Source: Actinomycetota bacterium
Lineage (GTDB): Bacteria; Actinomycetota; Acidimicrobiia; Acidimicrobiales; UBA8592
Reading direction: 5' to 3'
Assembly (NCBI GenBank): GCA_902565595.1
Contig: CACFFD010000015.1
Coordinates: 1-35,681 of the forward strand
DNA: 35,681 nucleotides
This document shows, piece by piece, positions 1-7,977 of the stretch. The first letter of the stretch is position 1; each line of letters opens with the position of its first letter. The position numbers and the translations under genes were made by a program. Under the pieces are notes generated by a model. The model was given only the letters and a program-made list of their open reading frames with translations, was not told where the DNA came from and did no database searches.

Positions 1-23
1 ATCGTTTACCCACTGCCACTTTT

Positions 24-1172
24 TTATCTAATTTTGAAGTTCTTTGAATTAAGCGCCCTTTGTGAAAAAAACTGTCCCCCTTTTGCTAAGGGGACTGCCG
101 GCGTTTGAGCGATAGCCCTTTGATAAATTCTTATATAGCGATCAGCTAGCTCCACCATAGAGAATTCACACACTCGCGAGAAGGCCGAATCAACAATGGT
201 TTCCGTTGTAGAGGAATCATAAAGCCCCTTCTCGAGAGCTTTCACAAGGGCAGCAGAATCACCAGCCTTGAAGAGCAAAGCATCTTTCCCATCCCTAGTT
301 AGTTTAGAGTACCCAGGAATGTCACTTGCCACCACAAGAGTTCCTGAAGCCATCGCCTCCAACAAGACAATGCCAAATGACTCACCACCTAATGATGGGG
401 CGCAGAACAAAGAAGACTGCTGTAATCGCTCTATCTTCTCTTCTTCCGATATTCTCCCAAGCCACTCGATTCTAGTGTCATCTTCAGTTGCTTTCTGCAG
501 ACGCTTTGTATCTGGTCCATCAGATGCGATCCACAGTTTAACTTCGTCAGGAAGGCTTTGCATCGACCTGATGAGCACCTCAAGGCCTTTTCTAGGTTCA
601 TGCCTACCAACAAAAAAGATAGTTCGGTCGCTCTGTATTGGAACTTTGGAGGAATACCGATCTAGCTCGATTCCGTTAAAAAGAATTTCGTAGCTCCCCC
701 CTAGAGCATTTCTTGCCGTTAGGGCAGCTTCCTCAGAAACGGCACAGTTCACTTCCACTCGGCTAGCCACCCATCGAGCAGGCTTATTAAAGAATTCGTA
801 GGATTTTGATGGTCCAGATCGATGAAAAGTAGCGACGATCGGACTTTGCTTCAGGACTATTGCTGTGATCGTCGGTCCAGGAGCTAATGGTTCATGCACA
901 TGAAGCAAGTCGAATCTCTCGTCTCTAAGGGCCCTAATCACACGAAGTTGTGCGGAAGGATCTGGAGCAAGTGGGGCTATAGAACCATTTGCCGCTGTTG
1001 GCAGACTATTCCCTAAGGGCGTTATCCCTGTGTCAGGGGGAGGTCCATCGCATGGGCCGAGGACACGAACGTCTATTCCTTTATTCCGTAACGCGCGAGC
1101 TAAACCAAGGATCTGATTTTGAACACCTCCGGGAATTGTGAGGCTATATGGGCTAATCATTCCGATTCGCAT
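24..1172 (-). CDS. pimA: Phosphatidylinositol alpha-mannosyltransferase, GT4 family
   Basis: PimA transfers the first mannose from GDP-mannose to phosphatidylinositol on the cytoplasmic face of the membrane, starting PIM synthesis. Numbering from the ATG at 1172 (382 aa), the N-terminal Rossmann half has the glycine-rich loop PGGVQNQ near residue 14 and the LLHVHEPLAP segment near 90, which matches the region of the PimA catalytic His. The C-terminal half has GRHEPRKG (about 189-196) for donor phosphates and the GT-B EX7E motif, GGESFGIVLLEAM, with E264 and E272. The open frame runs up to 1271, but MRIGMISPYS is the usual PimA N-terminus and the longer version would overlap the upstream acyltransferase, so I chose 1172; the ribosome site there is weak. 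It is the last visible gene of the pgsA-acyltransferase-pimA operon. The family call is firm; the specific substrate rests on synteny with Mycobacterium. Confidence 0.9.
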   Translation of the reverse strand: MRIGMISPYSLTIPGGVQNQILGLARALRNKGIDVRVLGPCDGPPPDTGITPLGNSLPTAANGSIAPLAPDPSAQLRVIRALRDERFDLLHVHEPLAPGPTITAIVLKQSPIVATFHRSGPSKSYEFFNKPARWVASRVEVNCAVSEEAALTARNALGGSYEILFNGIELDRYSSKVPIQSDRTIFFVGRHEPRKGLEVLIRSMQSLPDEVKLWIASDGPDTKRLQKATEDDTRIEWLGRISEEEKIERLQQSSLFCAPSLGGESFGIVLLEAMASGTLVVASDIPGYSKLTRDGKDALLFKAGDSAALVKALEKGLYDSSTTETIVDSAFSRVCEFSMVELADRYIRIYQRAIAQTPAVPLAKGGQFFSQRALNSKNFKIR

Positions 1173-1221
1173 ATCTTCATTGGTAGCCGATAACAGAGGC
1201 ATGTGGGGCTTTTTCGAACTT

Positions 1222-2145
1222 CTAGGCAGTTTTTCTCCGAACTTTGAAACTCCGAAGCGCTGCGTAATCACTTTCCCAGTTCGGCTGCATCAGGTGCCAC
1301 TGCTCAGGTGCCGCTCGTATCAAATCTTCAAAAACATGAATTAGCTCCTGAGTTGCCTTTGAGACGTCACCACGGAGTTTCCCTTTCGTTCTTTGAGGTT
1401 TGATCGGCGGACAGACAACCGCATGGTGAGAACACTCTCGCTGATACACCGCTACGGGAATTATATGAGCTCCTGTTCGAAGTGCCAGTGTCGCTGGTCC
1501 AGCAGGAACGGTTGTTCGTTCTCCAAAGAAATCAACTTCAATGCCGTTTCCTTCTATATCTCGATCACTAAGAAGGCAAACAATGTGGTTTGCCTTTAAC
1601 GCCTTAATGACTTGCCGTCCAGCATTCGGTCCAAGTGGAATAACGTTCATTCCAAAGCTCTGTCGGTATTCCATCAGAAATTGGAAAAGCTCAGGAGGGC
1701 TTTGTTCTTCTACAACTACTGTGACCTGGTATTTGGGTGAACAGATTAGCCATCTTCCAGCCCACTCCCATCCTCCAAGGTGGGGAAGTGCGAGAATTGG
1801 ACCCACTCCAGTCGCCCACCCATTTTCAATATGTTCGAAACCTTCAACAGTGAAACCAGCATCTATTTCAAAGTCTTTGAGGTCCTGTATTCTCGCTGAG
1901 TCAATCCAGTATCTGGCGTATGTTTCAAAGGTCTGACGTGTTTTTTTCTTTAGTTGATCTTTCGAAAGGGTCTCACCATATACCCGAGACAGATGTCGAC
2001 CAACGAGCATCTTTTTTTCCTTTGCGATCGTTGTTGCGACGAGAGCTGAAAATCTCTGAATAGGGTTCAACCAAATCCGAGGCATTCTCCTTAGAAAGAA
2101 GCTTCCAACTCGATATGCAGTTACAGCAATTGGAATCTTCCTCAT
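1222..2145 (-). CDS. patA: PIM acyltransferase (LpxL/HtrB-like LPLAT family)
   Basis: This 307-aa protein is a lysophospholipid acyltransferase-family enzyme. By position it should acylate the mannose of PIM, as mycobacterial PatA (Rv2611c) does. The catalytic region ILALPHLGGWEWAG contains the family His (H122), and SDRDIEGNGIEV holds acidic residues (E198 among them) at about the spacing of the second PatA catalytic residue. FFGERTTVPAGPATLAL is the typical substrate-pocket strand. The frame is open to 2253, which would run into pgsA. The ATG at 2145 lies 8 bases after the pgsA stop, with a GGGGG-rich stretch upstream, and gives the usual N-terminus MRKIPIAVTAYRVG. It lies between pgsA and pimA, as in Mycobacterium. 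The symbol is by synteny; substrate specificity cannot be read from the sequence. Confidence 0.87.
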   Translation of the reverse strand: MRKIPIAVTAYRVGSFFLRRMPRIWLNPIQRFSALVATTIAKEKKMLVGRHLSRVYGETLSKDQLKKKTRQTFETYARYWIDSARIQDLKDFEIDAGFTVEGFEHIENGWATGVGPILALPHLGGWEWAGRWLICSPKYQVTVVVEEQSPPELFQFLMEYRQSFGMNVIPLGPNAGRQVIKALKANHIVCLLSDRDIEGNGIEVDFFGERTTVPAGPATLALRTGAHIIPVAVYQRECSHHAVVCPPIKPQRTKGKLRGDVSKATQELIHVFEDLIRAAPEQWHLMQPNWESDYAALRSFKVRRKTA

Positions 2146-2153
2146 TTTTAGCT

Positions 2154-2759
2154 TTAGCCCCCTACTGGTGGGCCCATATGTTTTGTGGCTTGCTTCCAGA
2201 TTTTTACAAACCTTTGTATAGCGGTGATCCCAGTTAGGACGAGCATGACCCAAAGAACAGGGATTAATATTTCATCTATAAGAAGCCCTATGGCAAGGAC
2301 TATAAAGCGTTCAGCTCGCTCCATGATTCCACCTTTGGCATCAAAACCCAGAGACTCAGCTTTGGCCCTTTGATATGACACGAGCATTGCTGTGGCCATA
2401 AGCGCTACTGGAAGCATCATGATTTGACCAGGCTCTTCTGTGGCTAGATGCCAGGCTATGCCACTAAAGAGTAGGGCGTCAGTTACTCGGTCACTTACTG
2501 AGTCAAAGAACGCGCCACGGACAGACGCCGTTCCAGCTGCCTTCGCAACCGCCCCATCTAGTGCATCTGGTATTCCTGTTAAGAGCAGACAAATGAAACC
2601 AATGAACAGATGACCGCGCCCTATGACTATCGCTCCTGCTACTGCGATCAGAATTCCTGTAACCGTTAACGCGTCCGCAGTAATTTTTAGGCGGTATAGG
2701 AATGCTCCGATGGGGTCTAGAACCTTGTCAACTGCTGATCGTAAATTTCCGTCGAACAC
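2154..2759 (-). CDS. pgsA: Phosphatidylinositol phosphate synthase (CDP-alcohol phosphotransferase)
   Basis: A 201-aa integral membrane enzyme of the CDP-alcohol phosphotransferase family. In actinobacteria the paralogue next to pimA condenses CDP-diacylglycerol with inositol-1-phosphate to give phosphatidylinositol phosphate, the PIM precursor. The metal-binding signature is clear: D65-ALD68-G69, then A72-K73, then G82-AFF-D86-SVS-D90, matching DxxDGxxAR(x)nGxxxDxxxD except that Arg is replaced by Lys at 73. The context DRVTDALLFSG after the fourth Asp resembles mycobacterial PgsA1 (from memory). About six hydrophobic segments follow the family pattern. The ATG at 2759 is preceded by AAGGGAG at a 3-base spacing. 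The acyltransferase gene starts 8 bases after its stop. Phosphatidylglycerophosphate synthase is the alternative; the operon argues against it. Confidence 0.9.
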   Translation of the reverse strand: MFDGNLRSAVDKVLDPIGAFLYRLKITADALTVTGILIAVAGAIVIGRGHLFIGFICLLLTGIPDALDGAVAKAAGTASVRGAFFDSVSDRVTDALLFSGIAWHLATEEPGQIMMLPVALMATAMLVSYQRAKAESLGFDAKGGIMERAERFIVLAIGLLIDEILIPVLWVMLVLTGITAIQRFVKIWKQATKHMGPPVGG

Positions 2760-2856
2760 ATTGTCTCCCTTGAATTACGAACTCGAATCCAACTGGCGCA
2801 ACCATAGCACTGTTCATTGTAGATATTTGTTCTTGTAGCAGAGTTTGTTGAGACTT

Positions 2857-3339
2857 TTAACTCCAGTCTTCGGGATTTTCTTCTACCAATTTTTCAAGAA
2901 CTTGCCCATTCATAGCGTCAACGATGACAACAGCCCGATACTCTGGTTGCGGTTCTTGAGAGTACAGGAGAAGCCTCCAAACTGGTTTACTCCCCCAACC
3001 TCGCCACATCATTTGAGCTGACGATGGGCCAGCAGTAAAACCCAAATCTCTTTCGGCTAGCTTTAGTGCTTGACCCTCGTCAATGTTCGTACTTGCCGAG
3101 GCAAAGAAACAATAAAGGGCAGCACAAAGGACGCCTATGCCCGCATATGTGAATCCCTGATTTGCAAGAGGTGAGCCTGAGGCAAAGATACCAAGTCCTA
3201 AGGTGACGACTCCGACGGCAAGGTATAGGAATCCAGCAACTCGTCTTCGGTCATTATTTGGAATTTGATAATCTTCACTACTGAAAGATGCTTCTAGATC
3301 TTCAGGTAAGGAGTCGATTGTTTCTTCTTCATCTGCCAT
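2857..3339 (-). CDS. Hypothetical two-TM membrane protein inside the PIM operon
   Basis: I do not recognise this 160-aa protein. From the ATG at 3339 it has an acidic N-terminal tail (about 1-30), a basic RRR, a hydrophobic segment at about 34-53 (VAGFLYLAVGVVTLGLGIFA), a second at about 62-80 (GFTYAGIGVLCAALYCFFA), and a soluble C-terminal domain of about 75 residues ending VVIVDAMNGQVLEKLVEENP. The last part, with a tryptophan-rich strand (VWRLLLYS) followed by a VDxxxGxV turn, faintly resembles a PepSY-like fold, but I would not assign it. A GTG at 3351 in the same frame is another possible start. It lies between the HIT gene (gap about 70 bases) and pgsA (gap about 97 bases), all in one direction, so it is probably co-transcribed with PIM synthesis genes. 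Confidence 0.75.
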   Translation of the reverse strand: MADEEETIDSLPEDLEASFSSEDYQIPNNDRRRVAGFLYLAVGVVTLGLGIFASGSPLANQGFTYAGIGVLCAALYCFFASASTNIDEGQALKLAERDLGFTAGPSSAQMMWRGWGSKPVWRLLLYSQEPQPEYRAVVIVDAMNGQVLEKLVEENPEDWS

Positions 3340-3408
3340 GGCTTCATGCACCTTTGATTAATCCAGTACGATAGCCGGTTTCAATATTCACTACCTATTC
3401 ATCTGAGG

Positions 3409-3951
3409 TCACAAGGGATCATCTGGCCAACACCCTCGAAGCTTGTTCCATGACGAAGATAACGTTTCAGGGATCATTCTGGCCTCTGCCACTGAGGTGA
3501 GAAATGTTGTATCACCCTTCCACCTTGGCAAACAATGAACATGAACGTGTTCAGGTATACTCGCCCCCGCAGCTTCGCCGATGTTAACCCCGATATTTAT
3601 TCCATCAGGCGAATAAGCGCTTTGAATCGCTTGTGTTGCGAGACGGACACCTTCCCATAATTCGATGTACTCCTTGTCGTTCAGGCTCGCAAGGTCACTT
3701 ACCTTTCGCTTTGGAAGAACTAGCACGTGGCCGCTTACGTAAGGGTAGAGATTAAGTACTGCGGCACAGTGGACACCTTGCCAAAGGATATAATTTTCAT
3801 TATTTGGCTCTGGGTTAGTTTCGAAGATTTTTTCAAAAACCCTACTGCTATCAATAGTTTCTTTAGATGCATCCGGTCCTCGTGATACATATTCGCGTCT
3901 CCAACCAGCCCATATCTGACCTAATCCCTTATTCCGGTAGTTTCTGGTCAT
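3409..3951 (-). CDS. HIT family protein (Ap4A phosphorylase-like)
   Basis: A 180-aa histidine-triad nucleotide hydrolase/transferase. The triad is H135-V-H137-V-H139 in SIPEHVHVHCLPRW, followed by KGDTTFLTSVAEARMIPETL, a C-terminal extension typical of the actinobacterial branch that includes Rv2613c, described as an Ap4A phosphorylase. The core strand NLYPYVSGHVLVLPKRKV near 67-84 is standard for HIT folds. Its start codon overlaps the thrS stop in an ATGA arrangement (4-base overlap), so it is very likely translationally coupled to thrS. Aminoacyl-tRNA synthetases make Ap4A as a side product, so the pairing with thrS is biochemically sensible; that link is inference. The exact reaction cannot be settled from sequence. 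Confidence 0.9.
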   Translation of the reverse strand: MTRNYRNKGLGQIWAGWRREYVSRGPDASKETIDSSRVFEKIFETNPEPNNENYILWQGVHCAAVLNLYPYVSGHVLVLPKRKVSDLASLNDKEYIELWEGVRLATQAIQSAYSPDGINIGVNIGEAAGASIPEHVHVHCLPRWKGDTTFLTSVAEARMIPETLSSSWNKLRGCWPDDPL

Positions 3952-5888
3952 TGGCGGTTGTCGACCTCACTTTGCAAGCGCTCTATAAACTCGCTCAGAG
4001 GAACATCTCGTTCGACTTCGCTACCTCTTGGGTTAACTCCAACAGTTGCGTTAGACACATCGTCACTTCCAGCTACAAGAACGTATGGTATTTTTTGAGT
4101 CTTTACATCTCGAATTCGTTTCCCGAGGGGATTATCGGCACGGTGGAATTCACACCGGAAACCACACTCTTCTAGTCGGGTCACGATACTTTCTGCATAG
4201 TCTGCATGCTCGTTGGCTACTGGAAGTACGGCTACTTGGATTGGCGACAGCCATGCTGGGAAAGCCCCAGCGTAATGTTCTAGAAGAACACCGAAGAATC
4301 TCTCTATTGAGCCCATTAAGGCTCGGTGGATCATTACAGGTCTTTTACGTTCACCGGAAGAGTTTATGTATCTTAGGTTAAACCGCTCGGGAAGATTAAA
4401 ATCGAGCTGGATAGTTGAGAGTTGCCATGATCGGCCGATTGCATCGGAAACGTCAATGTCTATCTTTGGTCCGTAAAAAGCAGCGTCTCCCTCTTTCCTC
4501 TCGAATGGGAGTCCGTGTTTATTAAGCGCTTCTTCGAGGGCCGAAGTAGCAAGGTCCCATATTTGGTCGTCTCCGACAGATTTTTGAATATCCCTTGTCG
4601 ATAAATTGAACGAGAACTCCTTGAACCCAAATGCTTCAAGGACAGAGATCACAAACTCTAGTAAGTGGGCTATTTCATCTGCCAGGGTTTCTTCTGTGGT
4701 GAAGATGTGCGCATCATCTTGGGTGAAGCCGCGAATCCTCATGAGGCCATGGAGCGTTCCCGCACGCTCATATCGGTAGACGGTTCCGAGCTCGAAAAGT
4801 CGGATTGGTAGATCTCTGTACGACTTAGTTCCAGCTCGATAAATAAGACAGTGCATCGGACAATTCATAGGCTTGGGGTAGTACTCGCCATTATCCATTT
4901 CCATTGGGGGGTACATTCCTTCAGCGTAAAAATCTAGATGCCCACTTGTCCGAAATAATTCGGCGTTGGCTATATGGGGCGAGTAAACAAATTTGTAGCC
5001 TCCTTCTTCATGGCGCTTCCTGCTGTAATCCTCCATCAGTTTTCGCACCTGAGAACCTTTGGGATGCCAGACTGCTAGGCCTCCGCCCAGCTCAGCGGGG
5101 AAGCTGAGAAGGTCCAATTCGTTTGCTAATTTTCGGTGGTCTCTTTTCGCCGCCTCTTCAAGGCGGTACAGGTGCTCTTTCAACTGTTTTTTGGTTGCCC
5201 ATGCGGTTCCATAAATCCGCTGGAGCATAGGGTTTTTTTCATCCCCTCTCCAATATGCCCCAGCAACATTCATGAGTTTAAAATGCTGTAGTTTTCCTGT
5301 CGAAGGCACATGTGGACCTCTACACAAGTCGACAAATCCTTCTCCGTTTCGGTAATAGCTGATTGCATCTGGAGCGCTCACTTCTGTCGTGTCTGCTGCA
5401 TCGATGATTTCACATTTGTACGGATGGTCGGAAAAAATTTCAAGGGCCTCATCTGCGGATACCTCACCGCGGATGAAGTCTTGGTCAGCAGCAATTATTT
5501 CTCTCATCTTGTCTTCTATGCTTTGAAGGCTCTCATCACTAAGTTTTTCCCCTTCAGGCATGGCGAAGTCATAGTAGAACCCATGTTCGATAGGAGGCCC
5601 TATAGCAAAAGTAGCGCCAGGGTAGAGCTCCAGAACAGCTTGAGCTAGAACATGGGCTGTTGAGTGCCGGAGAGTCTCCAGCCCTTTGTCGGAGTCCGCA
5701 GTTATGATGTTGACAACTGCACCATCTGGCAAAACTTTACTCAGATCTGTTTCTTCTCCGTTTACTTCAGCTATAAGTGCTGCCTTGGATAGTCCTTTGC
5801 CGATTTCAGAAGCTAGGTCAGCTGCCGTCGCCCCATCCTGGATTTCCCGTTGAGAACCATCGGGCAACGAAACTGAAATGTTTGCCAT
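3948..5888 (-). CDS. thrS: Threonyl-tRNA synthetase
   Basis: Full-length class II synthetase of 646 aa that charges tRNA-Thr with threonine. An N-terminal TGS domain (about 1-62) is followed by the editing domain, with H75-STA-H79 and C189-RGP-H193. The catalytic core has motif 2 in FELGTVYRYERAGTLHGLMR, zinc ligands C343, H394 and H521 at nearly the same spacing as in E. coli ThrRS, and motif 3 near HRALMGSIERFFGVLLEHY. The anticodon-binding domain begins at about 548 (SPIQVAVLPVANEHADY). The start is an ATG with a GAGAGG about 12 bases upstream, a longer spacing than usual. The stop overlaps the HIT start. It lies 82 bases downstream of mshC on the same strand. No T-box or leader structure is evident in that gap. 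Confidence 0.97.
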   Translation of the reverse strand: MANISVSLPDGSQREIQDGATAADLASEIGKGLSKAALIAEVNGEETDLSKVLPDGAVVNIITADSDKGLETLRHSTAHVLAQAVLELYPGATFAIGPPIEHGFYYDFAMPEGEKLSDESLQSIEDKMREIIAADQDFIRGEVSADEALEIFSDHPYKCEIIDAADTTEVSAPDAISYYRNGEGFVDLCRGPHVPSTGKLQHFKLMNVAGAYWRGDEKNPMLQRIYGTAWATKKQLKEHLYRLEEAAKRDHRKLANELDLLSFPAELGGGLAVWHPKGSQVRKLMEDYSRKRHEEGGYKFVYSPHIANAELFRTSGHLDFYAEGMYPPMEMDNGEYYPKPMNCPMHCLIYRAGTKSYRDLPIRLFELGTVYRYERAGTLHGLMRIRGFTQDDAHIFTTEETLADEIAHLLEFVISVLEAFGFKEFSFNLSTRDIQKSVGDDQIWDLATSALEEALNKHGLPFERKEGDAAFYGPKIDIDVSDAIGRSWQLSTIQLDFNLPERFNLRYINSSGERKRPVMIHRALMGSIERFFGVLLEHYAGAFPAWLSPIQVAVLPVANEHADYAESIVTRLEECGFRCEFHRADNPLGKRIRDVKTQKIPYVLVAGSDDVSNATVGVNPRGSEVERDVPLSEFIERLQSEVDNRQ

Positions 5889-5970
5889 AGGGCAATGGTA
5901 CCTCTCGTGGTTGCCTACTTCTTAGGATTTCTTTCGGAAATTTGACTTGGCGTTGCCTTTAGTAGATTTC

Positions 5971-7098
5971 TCATGGGCGTTTTGTATCAACCCCTAACAG
6001 GAGAGCTGCTTTTGAGACTCCTTGGCCTTTACCTGCGGCGGCATCAATGGCTTCTATAGCAGCGGGGGTATTGAGGTCATTACTTAAGTGCTCTCGAACA
6101 GTTTCCAACGCACCTTCTCCTTCGCCGCTTCTCGTCCATGTTTCGAGTCGTTCTGAAGCAGTTGGCATGATTTCGTTATTCCACTCCCATGAATCCCGAT
6201 AATGAAAGTTGAGCAGCCCGAGCCTAATCGCTGTTGGGTCAAATTCCTTCCGAAGGTCAGATACGAACACTAGGTTTCCTAACGATTTTGACATTTTCTC
6301 TCCGTCCATTCTGACCATGGCTTGATGCATCCAATGTTTGGAGAATGGTCTTCCTGTCGCAGCTTCGGACTGGGCGCTTTCACACTCATGGTGGGGGAAG
6401 ATCAGATCAGCTCCCCCTCCATGGAGGTCTATAGTTGGCGTATCGAGATCCCTCATCGCCAGTACAGAGCATTCGATATGCCAACCCGGACGCCCATACC
6501 CCCATCTACTCTCCCATGATGGTTCATCTTCTGCCGAGGGCTGCCATAGTACGAAGTCTAATGGATCACGTTTTTTGGGATCATCTGGATTACCTCCACG
6601 CTCGGCCGCTAGTTCAAGCATGGTTGTTCGGTCGAGCCCACTTAAGGTTCCGAAATTTTTGAATGTGGCAACTTCAAAATAGACAGATCCATCTACTTCG
6701 TATGCATGTCCGCTTGCTAGAACTTGACCTATGAATTTTCTTATTTCAGCGATCGCTGAGGTAGCGCGGGGCTCAGACCATGATGGGAGCATTCCAAGCG
6801 CCCTCATGTCATCGTCGAATCGCGCTGTTTCCTTAGCGGCTAAATCAAGATAGTGGACTCCTAGTTCTCGAGCTTTCCTTAAGATATCATCATCGACGTC
6901 AGTGACATTTCTCACACACCTCGTTTCATGACCTAGGTCTCGTAAGCGCCTCTGTAAGACATCATAAGTTAGATAGGTGGCTGCATGTCCGATATGTGTT
7001 GCATCATATGGGGTAATCCCGCAGGTATATATTTTTACAATTCGGTCAGGCTCAAACGGAACGACTTCCTTTTTGGCAGTGTCATAAAGTCGAATCAA
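5971..7098 (-). CDS. mshC: Cysteine:GlcN-Ins ligase of mycothiol synthesis
   Basis: MshC joins L-cysteine to glucosaminyl-inositol with ATP, a step in making mycothiol, the main actinobacterial thiol. It derives from cysteinyl-tRNA synthetase and is easily confused with it. The diagnostic N-terminal stretch YTCGITPYDATHIGHAATYL (24-43) has the MshC-type GITPYDATH in place of the CysRS GPTVYD motif, with the HIGH box at 35-38. Predicted zinc ligands are C26, C210 and H236, and KMSKS is at 268-272. At 375 aa it lacks the full CysRS anticodon domain. The start is TTG, with GGAG six bases upstream; no in-frame ATG fits better. It follows the F420 reductase gene by 83 bases on the same strand, and that gap contains a dyad at 7134-7152. 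Confidence 0.93.
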   Translation of the reverse strand: MIRLYDTAKKEVVPFEPDRIVKIYTCGITPYDATHIGHAATYLTYDVLQRRLRDLGHETRCVRNVTDVDDDILRKARELGVHYLDLAAKETARFDDDMRALGMLPSWSEPRATSAIAEIRKFIGQVLASGHAYEVDGSVYFEVATFKNFGTLSGLDRTTMLELAAERGGNPDDPKKRDPLDFVLWQPSAEDEPSWESRWGYGRPGWHIECSVLAMRDLDTPTIDLHGGGADLIFPHHECESAQSEAATGRPFSKHWMHQAMVRMDGEKMSKSLGNLVFVSDLRKEFDPTAIRLGLLNFHYRDSWEWNNEIMPTASERLETWTRSGEGEGALETVREHLSNDLNTPAAIEAIDAAAGKGQGVSKAALLLGVDTKRP

Positions 7099-7133
7099 TT
7101 CTCTCTCCAGTGAGCTTAGGGACTTCTGATCAA

Positions 7134-7152
7134 CTTTAACCTCAGGTTGAAG
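7134..7152. promoter_or_regulatory. 19-bp imperfect dyad upstream of mshC
   Basis: The stretch reads CTTTAACCT-C-AGGTTGAAG, a palindrome matching its own reverse complement at 16 of 19 positions; the mismatches are the centre and one symmetric pair. It lies about 36 bases upstream of the mshC TTG in the 83-base gap after the F420 reductase gene. It is too tight to form an RNA hairpin with a loop, so a protein-binding site is the more natural reading. No regulator is assigned, and I could not place a convincing promoter around it. Confidence 0.35.
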
Positions 7153-7181
7153 CAGAACTGAAGATTAGAGCCTTGTAAAGA

Positions 7182-7835
7182 TCACTCTAAACCAGTTATA
7201 CGGACTGAGGATCTCGTTTTATAAAGTCGGTTGAGCTGCAATAGAACTGCTGTAAAGGCTTCAACTGGGGCAGCATTTGCCAAGCTCCCACAGTCGAGCC
7301 CTCTTAGATTTGGCATTTTTTCGACAATTTCGATTGTCTCAGCTATGGAATCCTGTTCGTCAGCGCAAACGAGCACATCGCCTTCCATGTTATGTTCGAT
7401 TTCACCAAGCTCTTTAGCGGGAAGATGTTGAAAGGCCATGGAGACTCTTGAGAGAGGAATTGCCGCTTGAACATCAGCGGCTATAGAACCTCTGGGCGGG
7501 TATAGTGCGTGGAACTCGTTTCCTACTCGTGCGAGAGCGTTGGCCATACAGATAACGAGTTTGCCTTTCAGTAACTCACGAAATGCTTTTGCTGTGGGTG
7601 CGCAGGAATCCCAAGGGGTAGCCAAAACTACCGTTCCGGCTCGAGCAGCTTCCTCATTGCTCACACCGGAGAGCTTATAATTACAATCTCTCCATGGTTC
7701 GAGTGTGTCCTCAACGACTTCTGCCGCTCGCCCGGAAGACCGAGATCCGATTTCTACTTCGTAACCCACTGAAGAAAGCCGAAGTGCTAAGCCTTTTCCA
7801 GCTGGTCCAGTACCGCCAATGATGCCAATTTTCAT
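7182..7835 (-). CDS. npdG: F420-dependent NADP oxidoreductase (NADPH:F420 reductase)
   Basis: A 217-aa enzyme that moves hydride between NADP(H) and the deazaflavin cofactor F420. The N-terminal MKIGIIGGTGPAGKGLALRL is a Rossmann fingerprint with GGTGPAG at 7-13, followed by the NADP phosphate-binding loop IGSRSSGRA. The second half, with VVLATPWDS, VICMANAL, AFQHLPAKEL and VLVCADEQDS, follows the F420:NADP reductase family. The length is typical. The ATG at 7835 gives a clean N-terminus. It is divergent from fabI and upstream of mshC. Its presence implies that the organism makes F420; no F420 biosynthesis genes are visible here. Confidence 0.9.
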   Translation of the reverse strand: MKIGIIGGTGPAGKGLALRLSSVGYEVEIGSRSSGRAAEVVEDTLEPWRDCNYKLSGVSNEEAARAGTVVLATPWDSCAPTAKAFRELLKGKLVICMANALARVGNEFHALYPPRGSIAADVQAAIPLSRVSMAFQHLPAKELGEIEHNMEGDVLVCADEQDSIAETIEIVEKMPNLRGLDCGSLANAAPVEAFTAVLLQLNRLYKTRSSVRITGLE

Positions 7836-7916
7836 GCATTGAACTTACCGCAAACACGGAGAGAAACATCAATTTTTCGAATAGTTTCTTTATTTCGCCC
7901 ATCTTGATTCCAACCG

Positions 7917-7945
7917 TTCACACCTGCGGGTCAGAACCCTAGTAA
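7917..7945 (+). promoter_or_regulatory. Candidate fabI promoter
   Basis: A possible -35 TTCACA (7917-7922) and -10 TAGTAA (7940-7945) are separated by 17 bases, which would start transcription about 25 bases before the fabI ATG. This leaves room for the strong ribosome site AAGGGG (7967-7972), five bases from the ATG. The boxes match consensus only in part, so this is a weak prediction. Confidence 0.3.
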
Positions 7946-7977
7946 CCTCATGACATCAGTTCTACTAAGGGGACCCT

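Noticed and set aside
268-693. 141-aa plus-strand frame opposite pimA
   Set aside because: Low-complexity Ser-rich translation with no motif, antisense to a well-supported gene; a shadow frame.
1173-1271. Longer N-terminus for PimA
   Set aside because: The added residues are not PimA-like and would overlap the acyltransferase coding end; MRIGMISPYS is the family start.
5971-7098. Cysteinyl-tRNA synthetase as an alternative for mshC
   Set aside because: The GITPYDATHIGHA signature and shorter length fit MshC rather than CysRS.
7928-7939. GGGT-N4-ACCC inverted repeat upstream of fabI
   Set aside because: Only four bases per arm; too short to be meaningful by itself.
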